Shown here: positions 16,764-25,361 of the stretch, in pieces
Layout: each line of letters opens with the position of its first letter
How positions within the stretch are numbered: the first letter of the stretch is position 1
DNA from: an uncultured Lachnospiraceae bacterium
GTDB lineage: Bacteria; Bacillota; Clostridia; Lachnospirales; Lachnospiraceae
Assembly (NCBI GenBank): GCA_910584785.1
Contig: CAJUDX010000011.1
Location: forward strand, 3,137-63,317
DNA: 60,181 bases
Direction: 5' to 3'
The notes under the pieces: generated by a model
Seen by the model: the letters and a program-made list of their open reading frames with translations, nothing else
Databases searched by the model: none
Told to the model about the DNA's origin: nothing
Program-made: the position numbers and the translations under genes

Positions 16764-17999
16764 CTACGCTTTATCTTTGGACAAACTCTGCATGTACTGA
16801 TGCATGGATTCTGCCACAACTTTACTGTGCGCCACGGCCTCCACCACGGTTCTTGCCCCGTTAACCACATCGCCGGAGGCAAAGATTCCCGGACGGGAGG
16901 TATGACCAGTTTCATCGGCAATCAGAAGTCCTTTTTCATTCGCCTTCAGCCCTTCTGTCGTGGAAACAATCCGGTTTCTCGGACCCTGGCTGATGGAAAT
17001 AATCACGCTGTCGGAAGGATAAAGTTTTTCTGTACCCTCAATCGGCGTTAAATTCCCCTCTTTATCTTCCTCCAAATCACGGAAAATCACCCCGTCATCC
17101 TTGATTTCCACCGGTTCCTTGTTATACTCAAAATTTACCCCTTCAAGCTGTGCATAGCTAAATTCGTACTCGCTGGCAGCAATCTTCTTCGTCAGGGAGA
17201 AACAGGTCAGGTAACGTGATCCTTTACGGATTGCCGTCCTTGCCACATCCATGGCGGCATTGCCTGCACCGATGACAATAACCCGTTCGCCCAGCTTATA
17301 GCTGTCGGGGTTATTCAGATAATTAATGCCGAAATGCACGTTGCCAAAGGTTTCTCCCTTAATGTGCAGCGACCTTGGGTTCCAGACCCCGGTTCCGATA
17401 AAAATTGCCTTATAACCGTCGCGGAACAGATCGTCAATGCCGATTGCCGTGCCGATGCTGGTATTGGGTCTGAACTGGATTCCCTTTAATTCCAGATGAC
17501 GGTACTGGATATCGTCCAGCACACTCTTTGGCAGACGAAACTCCGGAATTCCATAGCGGAGAACGCCGCCCATCTTATCCTTTCCTTCAAAGATCGTCAC
17601 CTTATAACCGTACCTTGCCAGGATAATGGCAATCGTAATTCCCGCCGGACCGGAGCCGATAATGGCAACCCGCATCCCATTAGAAGGCGCCGGACCCTGG
17701 GTCATCTTATTGGCATAGGTGGTGGAAATATAGTTTTCTATCGTGGAAAAATGCACCGGAGCGCCTTTTTTGCCCAGTACACAATGCCCTTCGCACTGCT
17801 TTTCGTGGTTGCACACCAGGCTGCACACTGTCGTCAACGGATTATTTTCAAACAGCATCCTTCCGGCATCATCCAGCTTATTTTCCTTTAACAGACGGAT
17901 TGCTTCAGGGATATTCGTACTAATGGGACAGCCCTTCTGACACTGGGGTACTTTACACTGTAAACAGCGGTTTGCTTCATCCATTACATGTAATGCCAT
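16764..17999 (-). CDS. NAD(P)-dependent oxidoreductase, GltD-like (glutamate synthase small-subunit family)
   Basis: 411 residues. The N-terminal Cys clusters (CLQCKVPQCQKGCP and CSLVCNHEKQCEGHC) would bind two [4Fe-4S] centres. Then come the FAD motif VAIIGSGPAGITIAIILARY near residue 109 and the NAD(P) motif VIVIGAGNAAMDVART near residue 225. The C-terminus has RPGIFASGDVVNGARTVVEA. These mark the GltD/DPYD electron-input module. No large subunit (GltB or NfnA) is adjacent, so the partner is unknown. Start ATG 17999 has AAAGGAGGATAATTT. Confidence 0.88.
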   Translation of the reverse strand: MALHVMDEANRCLQCKVPQCQKGCPISTNIPEAIRLLKENKLDDAGRMLFENNPLTTVCSLVCNHEKQCEGHCVLGKKGAPVHFSTIENYISTTYANKMTQGPAPSNGMRVAIIGSGPAGITIAIILARYGYKVTIFEGKDKMGGVLRYGIPEFRLPKSVLDDIQYRHLELKGIQFRPNTSIGTAIGIDDLFRDGYKAIFIGTGVWNPRSLHIKGETFGNVHFGINYLNNPDSYKLGERVIVIGAGNAAMDVARTAIRKGSRYLTCFSLTKKIAASEYEFSYAQLEGVNFEYNKEPVEIKDDGVIFRDLEEDKEGNLTPIEGTEKLYPSDSVIISISQGPRNRIVSTTEGLKANEKGLLIADETGHTSRPGIFASGDVVNGARTVVEAVAHSKVVAESMHQYMQSLSKDKA

Positions 18000-18367
18000 A
18001 AATTATCCTCCTTTATGGTTTCCTCGTTTCTATGCATGTTTCGTAATCTGAACATCATGCTTCCTTACTCATGGCATATTCTACACATTATCCGAAAAGA
18101 AAACAAGGGGTTAACATGAAAATCCTTGTACCTTTTTACGAAATACTGAACAAATTTTTCACCTGCCTGTGAATGATTTCACAATTATATCTTCCCTTTC
18201 CGATATATCATTTCCCTTTACCTCCCGCTTTACCGGGTATTCTGAATTTCCTTTGACACAAACCGCAATTTCCATCAGCTGCGAAAAACTGTTTCTTGCT
18301 TTTTTCATTTATTTCAACTATACTTTATTTTAAAAAATTCATGCCCTAACAAAGAAAGGAAAACATT
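18000..18367. other. Divergent intergenic region (368 bases)
   Basis: Separates the GltD-like gene (-) from the nitroreductase (+). It holds the nitroreductase promoter at 18296-18324. An ACAAGG/CCTTGT hairpin near 18095-18125 is followed by T-rich sequence on the minus strand, a possible leader structure of the GltD-like gene. Nothing else is visible. Confidence 0.5.
18296..18324 (+). promoter_or_regulatory. Nitroreductase promoter
   Basis: TTGCTT (18296-18301), 17-base spacer, TATACT (18319-18324). The start codon follows 43 bases later. Confidence 0.7.
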
Positions 18368-19129
18368 ATGACACAAGCAGCAAAGCATTTGACGTCAAAT
18401 ACCACAACCCAAACCATCAAAGAACTTTTCGAACGAAAATCTGTCCGTGTTTTTACAGAAGATACCATTGCACCGGAAATCAAAGAAGTGATTCTCCATG
18501 CCGCCACGCAGGCGCCCACAGCGGGGAATCAGCAGCTTTATACCATTTTGGATATCACAGACCAGAGCCTAAAAGAAAAACTTGCCGAAAGCTGCGACCA
18601 CCAGCCCTTTATCGCCAAAGCGCCGATGGTCCTTATCTTCTGCGCCGACTGTCAAAAATGGTATGATGCATTTGCCAGCCAAAACTGTACCCCAAGAAAA
18701 CCCGGTGCAGGAGATTTAATGCTAGCGGTAAACGACGCCGTAATCGCCGCCCAAAACGCCGTATGCGCCTCCGAAAGCCTGGGCATTGGCTCCTGCTACA
18801 TTGGAGATATTATGGAACAATGCGAATTTCACCGCCAGCTTCTTCAACTTCCGCCCTATGTTTTCCCCGCTGCCATGCTGGTTTTCGGCTACCCTGTGCA
18901 GCAGCAGAAAGAGCGGGAAAAACCTGTGCGCTGCGATTTAAACTACATTGTTCATGAAAATGCATATCACCCTATGGGCAGCGAAGAACTAAAAAAAATG
19001 CTGCAGAAAAACTGTCCAAATGGTAATTTTACTACCTGGATTCAGGCTTTCTGCAGCCGAAAATATAACAGTGATTTTTCCCGCGAAATGTCCCGCTCTG
19101 TGAAAGAGTATCTGCAAAATTTCCTGTAA
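18368..19129 (+). CDS. Nitroreductase-family flavoprotein
   Basis: 253 residues. LFERKSVRVFTEDTI near residue 20 is the FMN-phosphate-binding start of the family, and QAPTAGNQQLYTI, LAVNDAVIAAQNAVCASESLGIGSCYIGDI and FPAAMLVFGYP follow in the usual order. This resembles NfsA/FRP-type NAD(P)H:FMN oxidoreductases with an extra C-terminal helical segment. It reduces nitro or quinone compounds in the cytosol; the natural substrate is unknown. Start ATG 18368 has AAAGGAAAACATT. Confidence 0.85.
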   Translation: MTQAAKHLTSNTTTQTIKELFERKSVRVFTEDTIAPEIKEVILHAATQAPTAGNQQLYTILDITDQSLKEKLAESCDHQPFIAKAPMVLIFCADCQKWYDAFASQNCTPRKPGAGDLMLAVNDAVIAAQNAVCASESLGIGSCYIGDIMEQCEFHRQLLQLPPYVFPAAMLVFGYPVQQQKEREKPVRCDLNYIVHENAYHPMGSEELKKMLQKNCPNGNFTTWIQAFCSRKYNSDFSREMSRSVKEYLQNFL

Positions 19130-19156
19130 ATTTTCTTCCTAAAACTTTTCTTTCGC

Positions 19157-19272
19157 CCTAAAGATTTAAGTACTTTTATCTTAAAGATTTAAGTATTTTC
19201 CCCCTCAAGGTTTAAGTGCTTTTAACCTCAAAATCAAAGTGCTTTCAACCTCAAGATTTAATTATTTTTATT
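19157..19272. repeat. 5 x 23-24-bp degenerate tandem repeat
   Basis: Five units of the form CTCAAGATTTAAGTRYTTTT in the convergent space between the nitroreductase and lacZ (19157, 19180, 19204, 19227, 19250). No ORF or terminator stem was recognised within it. Confidence 0.8.
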
Positions 19273-19308
19273 GCCGCTTTTAGTTTGCTTTTACGGTTAT
19301 TTTTAGCT

Positions 19309-22300
19309 TTATACGTTACTGGTCTTTGGCTCTATTGTAAAACGAAGTACCTGATCTTCCTCGGCAGAGATACAGTATTCCGGGTAAACCGGAGCACCCC
19401 AACTGTCGTCGCCGCCAAGACCGCGCATGGCTGAATAAATACACACATTCGTATACTGCGGGGATGCCAGTTCATCCCAGTGCGCCGCCAGTTCCAGTTC
19501 CTCTGCCGTATAGGGGAGGACGCTGGACTGGAAGGGCTGTCCCTGGGCTGTAAACTTCAGTCCCTTTCCATCGCTGTCCCGCACCGCCAACCAGCGGCAG
19601 CCTGTATGGTTGCCACATTCCTGCGGCACAAGGTACGGAGAAATATTTTCTTCCGGCGTCGAAGCATAAATTCCCAACTTTGCCCCTTCCATCCGGTCAA
19701 TGTAACATTCCTGCGGGCCATAGCCGTACCAGGAATAATTCTTCATCCTGCCCGGAAGGCGAAGCCGCATACCAAACACCGGAAGTTCAGGAAGCCCCTT
19801 TTGCCCGAAATAATGTGCTTCCACCTGGATCTTTCCGTCCGAAGTTACAGTATAAGTCACGCGGGTTTCGGTCTGAGGAACAGTATTTACCTGGTAAGTA
19901 TAGGAAACCATCACCTTTCCCTCTTCTTCCCAAACCTTCATCCCATCATTGCCGCAGCCGGAAAAGCGTCCGGCGCTGAACCATACCTGGCTTGTCTTAT
20001 CGAATCCATTGCCCCGGTCATTATCGGTCGTCGCCCTCCAGTACACTGGCATCGGCGGCCTGGTAATCCACTCTTTTCCATCATAGCGAAGTGCGGCAAT
20101 CCCCCCTGCCGGTCGGGAGAAAAGTACAGAAAAGTTCTCCCCGTGCACACCCAGATTTCCGTCGCCGTGGACAATTCGCATCCGATGATTTGCGCTGTCG
20201 TTAAGTTCTGTCGCCTCAGCTTTTGCAATGTCTGCTTCTTCCCACTTCGTACTTTCGCCAAACGCCACGGTAAACCCGGCCTTCGCCCATGGAGTTGCTT
20301 CTTTCAATACAGCGCTCACCCGGTACGTATATTCTCCGCTCTGGCGAAGCTTTAAGGAAATACCCAGGTCTTCCAGTAAATAGGTTTTTGATGTCATGGC
20401 AGGAACCACTGCGCTAAATTCTTCCACCTGTAAAAGCGTTCCCTCAAAATAAAGCTGATACACAAAAGCGTATTCCTCGGTATCGGCAAAAAGCCGTTCA
20501 TTTTTAATTTCCACATGGGTTTTATCGACAAAGAGTTTTAAATCCTGGTATAAATACTTCGTCTCTGCCGCCTTGGGCGATATCGTCCGATCGGCATAAA
20601 CGATTCCATTGCCGCTGAAATTATAATCGGTGGGCCGGTCGGTAAAGTCACCGCCGTAGCCGTAAATCTCTTTTCCGTCCTCATCAACCTTAATCAATGC
20701 CTGGTCAATATAATCCCAGATAAACCCGCCCTGATACTGGGCATAGCGTTCCAGATCGGTGTACTTTTTTAAATTACCCAGGGAATTTCCCATCGCATGC
20801 GCGTATTCGCAGGAAATATAAGGCTTTTTCGGATTGGACTGCAAATAGGCTTCAATCTCCGCCGGTTTTGCATACATCCGGCTCTCCATATCGGAAATCT
20901 GGTCAAATTCGCGGTTCCAGAATACACCCTCATAATGCACCAGACGGCTGTTATCCCTCTCGTGGAAAAACTCGGTCATCGCCAGGATATCTTCCCCCGC
21001 ATAGGACTCATTTCCGCAGGACCAGATTAACACCGACGGATGGTTTTTATCCCTTTCCAGCATGGACTTTGCCCGGTCAAGTACACAGGCCTTCCACTCC
21101 GGCCTGCTTCCCGGCACGTTCCAGGAAGGTTCACAGACATTTAACTTCTGCCAGGAACCGTGACTTTCCATATTGGTTTCGTCAATTAAGTAAATACCGT
21201 ATTCATCGCAGAGTTTATACCACAGGGTCTGGTTGGGATAGTGGCAGGTGCGGACGGCATTAATATTGTGCTGCTTCATAAACCGAATATCCCAGAGCAT
21301 ATCCTCTTTGGTTATAGCCCGTCCGCGGCGCACGTTAAATTCATGGCGGTTAATGCCCTTGAAGATAATACGTTTGCCGTTTAAGTGCATTACCCCGTTC
21401 ATCATCTCAAAGCGGCGGAAACCCATCTTCTGCGGGATAATTTCCAGAATATTTCCCGTTTTTACATCCCGGACGGTAATTAAAAGTGTGTACAAATAAG
21501 GACGCTCACTGCTCCAGCAATGCACCTGAGGGATTCCCTCCAAAACAGTTACGGCAAGCTTTCCGTTTCCGCGACGCACAGCTTTTTTTCGACCTTCGTT
21601 TTTATTCTCCACCTTATCTTCCTTTTTGTTTTCTGTCCTGTATTCTTCTTTATTCTCCGCTCTGTATTCCTCTTTATTTTCCAGTCTGTCATCCTCTGCA
21701 TACTGCCAAACCATATTTCCCTGGGCATCCAAAAGTTCCATATCAATTACTGCACCGCCATCCGGCCCGCACCAGTCCTCGGCTGCCGACGTTTCCAGTT
21801 CTACGGTAAGGCTCCCCGTCGCATCATCCTCCAAAAGCCCAGCCTTAATAAATATGTCACTTACATGGAAGTTCGGCACAGTATACAGATAAACATCTCT
21901 AAAAATTCCTGAAAAGCGGAAAAAGTCCTGATCCTCAATCCAGCTTGCACTGCTGCGCTTATAAACCTCCACAGCCAGCGTATTAACAGCGCCATTTTCG
22001 CGAATAAACCCAGTTAAGTCAAATTCAGAAGGGGTAAATGCATCCTCTGCATAGCCCACAAATTTTCCATTACACCACAGATAAAATGCAGTTTCCACGC
22101 CTTGGAAGGAAATGTAAATTCTTTTCCCTTCCCATCCCTGAGGAAGCGCAAAAGTTTTAAGATAGCTTCCTACCGGATTATAACGTTTGGAAATATGCGG
22201 CGGGCGCAGTTCATCGTGACCATCCCAGGGGTAAATCGTGTTCGTGTACTGGCATTTATCATATCCCTGAAGCTGGATGTGTCCCGGAACCTCAATCTCT

Positions 22301-22533
22301 CCAAAACCTGAAGCATCAAAATCTTCCCGGTAAAAATCCTTCTGCCGCAAGTCCGGGTTTTCGGCAAAAGAAAACTTCCATGTCCCGTTTAATGAAGAAC
22401 GAAACGTCATCTCTCCCTGCTCCATCTCTTCTTTTGAAGCAAAATACTCATGATCCGAATGTGCCTTCAGCCGGTTTACCTGAAAAACCTCCGGATTTTC
22501 CAGCCAGTCTAATGTCCAGTTTGTTTCCATCAT
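19309..22533 (-). CDS. lacZ: Beta-galactosidase, glycoside hydrolase family 2
   Basis: About 1,074 residues from ATG 22533, which has AAGGAAAGGTGAAACA upstream; the open frame to 22623 has no site and is not used. Domain order is LacZ-like: sugar-binding domain, Ig-like domain, TIM barrel, and C-terminal small-chain domain. The acid/base Glu is in IWSCGNES and the nucleophile Glu in YISCEYAHAMGNSLGN. NAVRTCHYPNQTLWYKLCDEYG is the usual signature. No signal peptide, so cytosolic cleavage of lactose or beta-galactosides to galactose. A lysine/glutamate-rich insert of four 8-residue repeats (ENKEEYR type) sits in the second domain. No transporter is adjacent. Confidence 0.95.
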   Translation of the reverse strand: MMETNWTLDWLENPEVFQVNRLKAHSDHEYFASKEEMEQGEMTFRSSLNGTWKFSFAENPDLRQKDFYREDFDASGFGEIEVPGHIQLQGYDKCQYTNTIYPWDGHDELRPPHISKRYNPVGSYLKTFALPQGWEGKRIYISFQGVETAFYLWCNGKFVGYAEDAFTPSEFDLTGFIRENGAVNTLAVEVYKRSSASWIEDQDFFRFSGIFRDVYLYTVPNFHVSDIFIKAGLLEDDATGSLTVELETSAAEDWCGPDGGAVIDMELLDAQGNMVWQYAEDDRLENKEEYRAENKEEYRTENKKEDKVENKNEGRKKAVRRGNGKLAVTVLEGIPQVHCWSSERPYLYTLLITVRDVKTGNILEIIPQKMGFRRFEMMNGVMHLNGKRIIFKGINRHEFNVRRGRAITKEDMLWDIRFMKQHNINAVRTCHYPNQTLWYKLCDEYGIYLIDETNMESHGSWQKLNVCEPSWNVPGSRPEWKACVLDRAKSMLERDKNHPSVLIWSCGNESYAGEDILAMTEFFHERDNSRLVHYEGVFWNREFDQISDMESRMYAKPAEIEAYLQSNPKKPYISCEYAHAMGNSLGNLKKYTDLERYAQYQGGFIWDYIDQALIKVDEDGKEIYGYGGDFTDRPTDYNFSGNGIVYADRTISPKAAETKYLYQDLKLFVDKTHVEIKNERLFADTEEYAFVYQLYFEGTLLQVEEFSAVVPAMTSKTYLLEDLGISLKLRQSGEYTYRVSAVLKEATPWAKAGFTVAFGESTKWEEADIAKAEATELNDSANHRMRIVHGDGNLGVHGENFSVLFSRPAGGIAALRYDGKEWITRPPMPVYWRATTDNDRGNGFDKTSQVWFSAGRFSGCGNDGMKVWEEEGKVMVSYTYQVNTVPQTETRVTYTVTSDGKIQVEAHYFGQKGLPELPVFGMRLRLPGRMKNYSWYGYGPQECYIDRMEGAKLGIYASTPEENISPYLVPQECGNHTGCRWLAVRDSDGKGLKFTAQGQPFQSSVLPYTAEELELAAHWDELASPQYTNVCIYSAMRGLGGDDSWGAPVYPEYCISAEEDQVLRFTIEPKTSNV
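21592..21687 (-). repeat. 4 x 24-bp in-frame repeat in lacZ
   Basis: Units 21664-21687, 21640-21663, 21616-21639 and 21592-21615 encode RLENKEEY, RAENKEEY, RTENKKED and KVENKNEG. The block is strongly charged and should be an exposed loop. Confidence 0.88.
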
Positions 22534-22583
22534 TGTTTCACCTTTCCTTATTTTGGTTTCTTCACTGCTCATTAATCGCAAAA

Positions 22584-22610
22584 GGTGCAGGGGATGCGTT
22601 CCCCGGCACC
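22584..22610 (-). terminator. Strong GC hairpin between deoD and lacZ
   Basis: GGTGC and GGGGA arms pair with TCCCC and GCACC around a five-base loop. On the minus strand it is followed by TTTTGCG. It could end the deoD operon or sit in the lacZ leader; the short T-run makes either weak. Confidence 0.45.
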
Positions 22611-22831
22611 TGTATTGTATCAAATATTATCAAATTCTACCATAAAAATATTTTTGATTTATCTACAAATTTTATACAGCATTTCTTTACATTAACCCCT
22701 GTTTATCCTGACTCGTTTGCTGTCAAATTTGCATTGCAGCTATCTCACCATTACATCAGACAGCAAAGAAAACAATCAAAGACAATTCATCTGCAGCGAA
22801 GTCATGTCTCGTCGTCATGCCAATACAGCAA

Positions 22832-23533
22832 CTAAGCAAATGCCAGCGCACACCGTATCATCGCGTCCAGGTTCTTCTCCCGCTCTTCATTCGTCAGGGC
22901 AGCGCTGCTGTGTAGGCTGCTGCCTGCAGTTAAGATACTGAGCGCCCGCTTTCCTGCCCTTGCCGCTGTACAATATAAGGAAAAGGTTTCCATTTCCTGA
23001 ACAAGTACACCCATCTTTGCCCATGTTCCCTTCTCGCCATTCAAATCTTCATAAAACACATCCGAACTGAATACATTGCCCACATGGAAAGGAAGGTTCT
23101 TTTTTCTGGCAAATCCCACTGCCTTTTCTAACAGGGAATAATCGGCAACCGCAGCAAAGCTTCCCGGAAGATGGTACTGCGCGGCAAAATTGGAGTTCGT
23201 ACAGCACCCCATGGCAAAGATTAAATCGCCCACCGCAACCAATTCATGGACGGCTCCGGCTGTACCGATACGGATAATCTCTTCCACGCCGTAATGGTAA
23301 AAGAGTTCATAGGAATAAATCCCCATGGAAGGAATCCCCATGCCGCTGCCCTGTACGGATACTTTTTTCCCCTGGTAATAGCCGGTATAACCATTCATCC
23401 CCCGAACCTGATTGTAGCAAATTACATCATCAAGATAAGTTTCTGCAATATATTTTGCGCGGAGAGGATCACCCGGCATCAGGACGGTTTTTGCAATTTG
23501 CCCCGGCTCCGCTTCATTGTGAAAGGTTTTCAT
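22832..23533 (-). CDS. deoD: DeoD-type purine-nucleoside phosphorylase with altered acid residue
   Basis: 233 residues. It should split purine (deoxy)nucleosides with phosphate into base and (deoxy)ribose 1-phosphate. Phosphate-binding Arg residues are present (GDPLRAKYIAETYL and EEIIRIGTAGAV), as is the nucleoside-binding QEMETFSLYCTAARAG. At the position where E. coli DeoD has Ser203-Asp204 in CTVSDH, this protein reads LTAGSS, so the catalytic Asp appears to be Ser, while the following Arg (EERE) is kept. Last gene of the nucleoside operon. Start ATG 23533 with GGAGTAATAAA. Confidence 0.85.
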   Translation of the reverse strand: MKTFHNEAEPGQIAKTVLMPGDPLRAKYIAETYLDDVICYNQVRGMNGYTGYYQGKKVSVQGSGMGIPSMGIYSYELFYHYGVEEIIRIGTAGAVHELVAVGDLIFAMGCCTNSNFAAQYHLPGSFAAVADYSLLEKAVGFARKKNLPFHVGNVFSSDVFYEDLNGEKGTWAKMGVLVQEMETFSLYCTAARAGKRALSILTAGSSLHSSAALTNEEREKNLDAMIRCALAFA

Positions 23534-23663
23534 TTTATTACTCCATTCTGTTTCTGATTTCTTCGTTTTTAATATCTTTAACTTTTTTGTTTTTCATTTC
23601 ATTAAGTTTGACTTCTTTGTTTTTAATTTCGTTGTTTTTGATTCCTTATTTTCGATTCCTTTT

Positions 23664-24404
23664 CTACTTACTCTTTCTTTTCAAACAAATCTCATAAAGA
23701 TCTGCACCCATATACATCTTGTGGGACAATACCGGAATATCGTATTCGGTATACAGCTCTTCTTCCATAATTAAGAGCGGATCATTTTCCGGTATTTCCA
23801 AAATCCCCGCAAGTCTTTCCCTTGCATGGACGATGCGCAGGCGGGTATCGCTGTAGAGATTGCCGGAGGATAAAAGCCTGGCATAAAAATCATAGACGCT
23901 GTCGATATTCTCCAAATCCACTTCCCCTTTATCGAGTATCTCATGCGGCATATAGACCATGGCAAAGCCGACGGGCGAACCAAGGCTGAAATACGTAATA
24001 TCAATCACCGCCACGATACTTGAAGGCTTAAGCTTTAACACTTCCTGGTGCTTGCGTGTGGCGGGCTGAAAGCCAATGGCGGTCGCTATCCGGTCAATAG
24101 GCCGGACACAGAAATCAATAATGGGATTCCCCACCTTTTCCAGCCCGTTTGACTCCAAATCCTGGTTGGAAAGGACGATATTTCCTTTTCCCTGATGGTT
24201 TCCGATTAGTCCGTCCTCCTGAAGAAGGAGCATTGCCTGTCGTAATGTTCCCCTGCTCACCTTAAACTGCTCTGCCAGGATATTTTCCCCCGGAAGCTTA
24301 TCTCCCGGTTTGTATTTTCCCTCTTTCAGCCACTGACAGATCGTTTCATACACGGTTACATATAAAGGAATTTTTACGTTTTTTTCTTTGATCACATTTT
24401 TCAT
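23664..24404 (-). CDS. GntR-family regulator with UTRA domain
   Basis: 246 residues. N-terminal winged helix: YETICQWLKEGKYKPGDKLP, then ENILAEQFKVSRGTLRQAM with the HTH recognition helix. The C-terminal UTRA ligand domain (about residues 95-240) shows LKLKPSSIVAVIDITYF and LLIMEEELYTEYDIPVL. It sits inside the nucleoside operon between the last permease gene and deoD, so a purine nucleoside or its product is a likely effector. The palindrome directly upstream (24433-24449) is a probable operator. Confidence 0.82.
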   Translation of the reverse strand: MKNVIKEKNVKIPLYVTVYETICQWLKEGKYKPGDKLPGENILAEQFKVSRGTLRQAMLLLQEDGLIGNHQGKGNIVLSNQDLESNGLEKVGNPIIDFCVRPIDRIATAIGFQPATRKHQEVLKLKPSSIVAVIDITYFSLGSPVGFAMVYMPHEILDKGEVDLENIDSVYDFYARLLSSGNLYSDTRLRIVHARERLAGILEIPENDPLLIMEEELYTEYDIPVLSHKMYMGADLYEICLKRKSK

Positions 24405-24432
24405 TACAGGTATATACTCCTTCCATCACTTG

Positions 24433-24449
24433 TTATACTGGTAGTATAA
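24433..24449. promoter_or_regulatory. Palindromic operator candidate before gntR-deoD
   Basis: TTATACT (24433-24439) and AGTATAA (24443-24449) are perfect inverted arms around GGT. The site lies between the permease stop and the GntR start, as expected for an autoregulated GntR/UTRA dimer. Confidence 0.6.
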
Positions 24450-24451
24450 AC

Positions 24452-25357
24452 CTAATCGACCAATTTGCCAAGGGCTTCCGGTCCCTTTACCCGTTTTCCG
24501 ACAAATAAAAGAATCAGCAGGGTAATGATATAAGGAAGCATCTGTACAATCTGTGAAGGGATGGACAAATCGGTAAGGTAAAACCTTGTAGCCTGGGCAA
24601 TGGCAAAGACCAGTCCGGCAAGTAATGAGCCAACAGGCTGCCATCCGCCGAAGATATTAGCGGCAAGTCCCATAAATCCGCGCCCAGCAGTCATATCCGT
24701 AACAAACAGATTATTCTGTGGCAATGAAAGGTAAGAACCTGCAAGCCCTGCGATTGCCCCGGCAGCCATCATGGCAATGTAACGATAGCGGTTGACCGGA
24801 ACCCCGGCAGTTTGTACGGCATGGGGCTGATCGCCGATGGCCCGGTAGCGCAGACCAAATTTCGTCTTGTAAAACAGCACCCATACCACAGCGACAATAA
24901 TCAGCATCACATAGAGATAGGGCGACTGGTTTTTAAAGAATGCTCCGACAACGGGGATATCCGAGAGCACCAGAACCGTTAAATTTGCCACCGCCTTTAC
25001 TGGGTCAGACATGCCTTCCGTGTGCCAGATTGCCTTTAACAAAACCGCGGTAATCCCGCTGGCAAAAAGATTTACGCCCACGCCGACTACGGACTGGTGC
25101 GCCTTCCATTTCAGACAGAACAGCGCATAAATCCATCCGGCAAATGCTCCGGCAAGCACCGATACCACAATCCCCAAAAACGCCGACCCGGTAAAAAACG
25201 AACCTGCCACGCCGGCAAATGCTCCCAGAAGCATCATTCCCTCCACGCCCAGAAGGATGATTCCGCCGCGCTCGGCAATGGTGCCGCAGAGGGCGCCCAA
25301 AACCAGGGGAACGGAAAGCTGGAGCATCAGTGCCAAAAAGTTATTCATCCCTGCCAT
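24452..25357 (-). CDS. Nucleoside ABC transporter permease, second subunit (NupQ-like)
   Basis: 301 residues, about eight membrane helices. GGIILLGVEGMMLLGAFAGV and GRGFMGLAANIFGGWQPVGS are signatures of the BPD_transp_2 permeases that pair with BMP-type lipoproteins in purine nucleoside importers. It forms a heterodimer with the permease just upstream (four-base gap) in the cytoplasmic membrane. The start at 25357 uses AGAGGATAAGCAA. Confidence 0.87.
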   Translation of the reverse strand: MAGMNNFLALMLQLSVPLVLGALCGTIAERGGIILLGVEGMMLLGAFAGVAGSFFTGSAFLGIVVSVLAGAFAGWIYALFCLKWKAHQSVVGVGVNLFASGITAVLLKAIWHTEGMSDPVKAVANLTVLVLSDIPVVGAFFKNQSPYLYVMLIIVAVVWVLFYKTKFGLRYRAIGDQPHAVQTAGVPVNRYRYIAMMAAGAIAGLAGSYLSLPQNNLFVTDMTAGRGFMGLAANIFGGWQPVGSLLAGLVFAIAQATRFYLTDLSIPSQIVQMLPYIITLLILLFVGKRVKGPEALGKLVD

Positions 25358-25361
25358 TTGC

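Noticed and set aside
19480..20355. 291-residue plus-strand frame
   Set aside because: Antisense shadow of lacZ; no recognisable domain or start signal.
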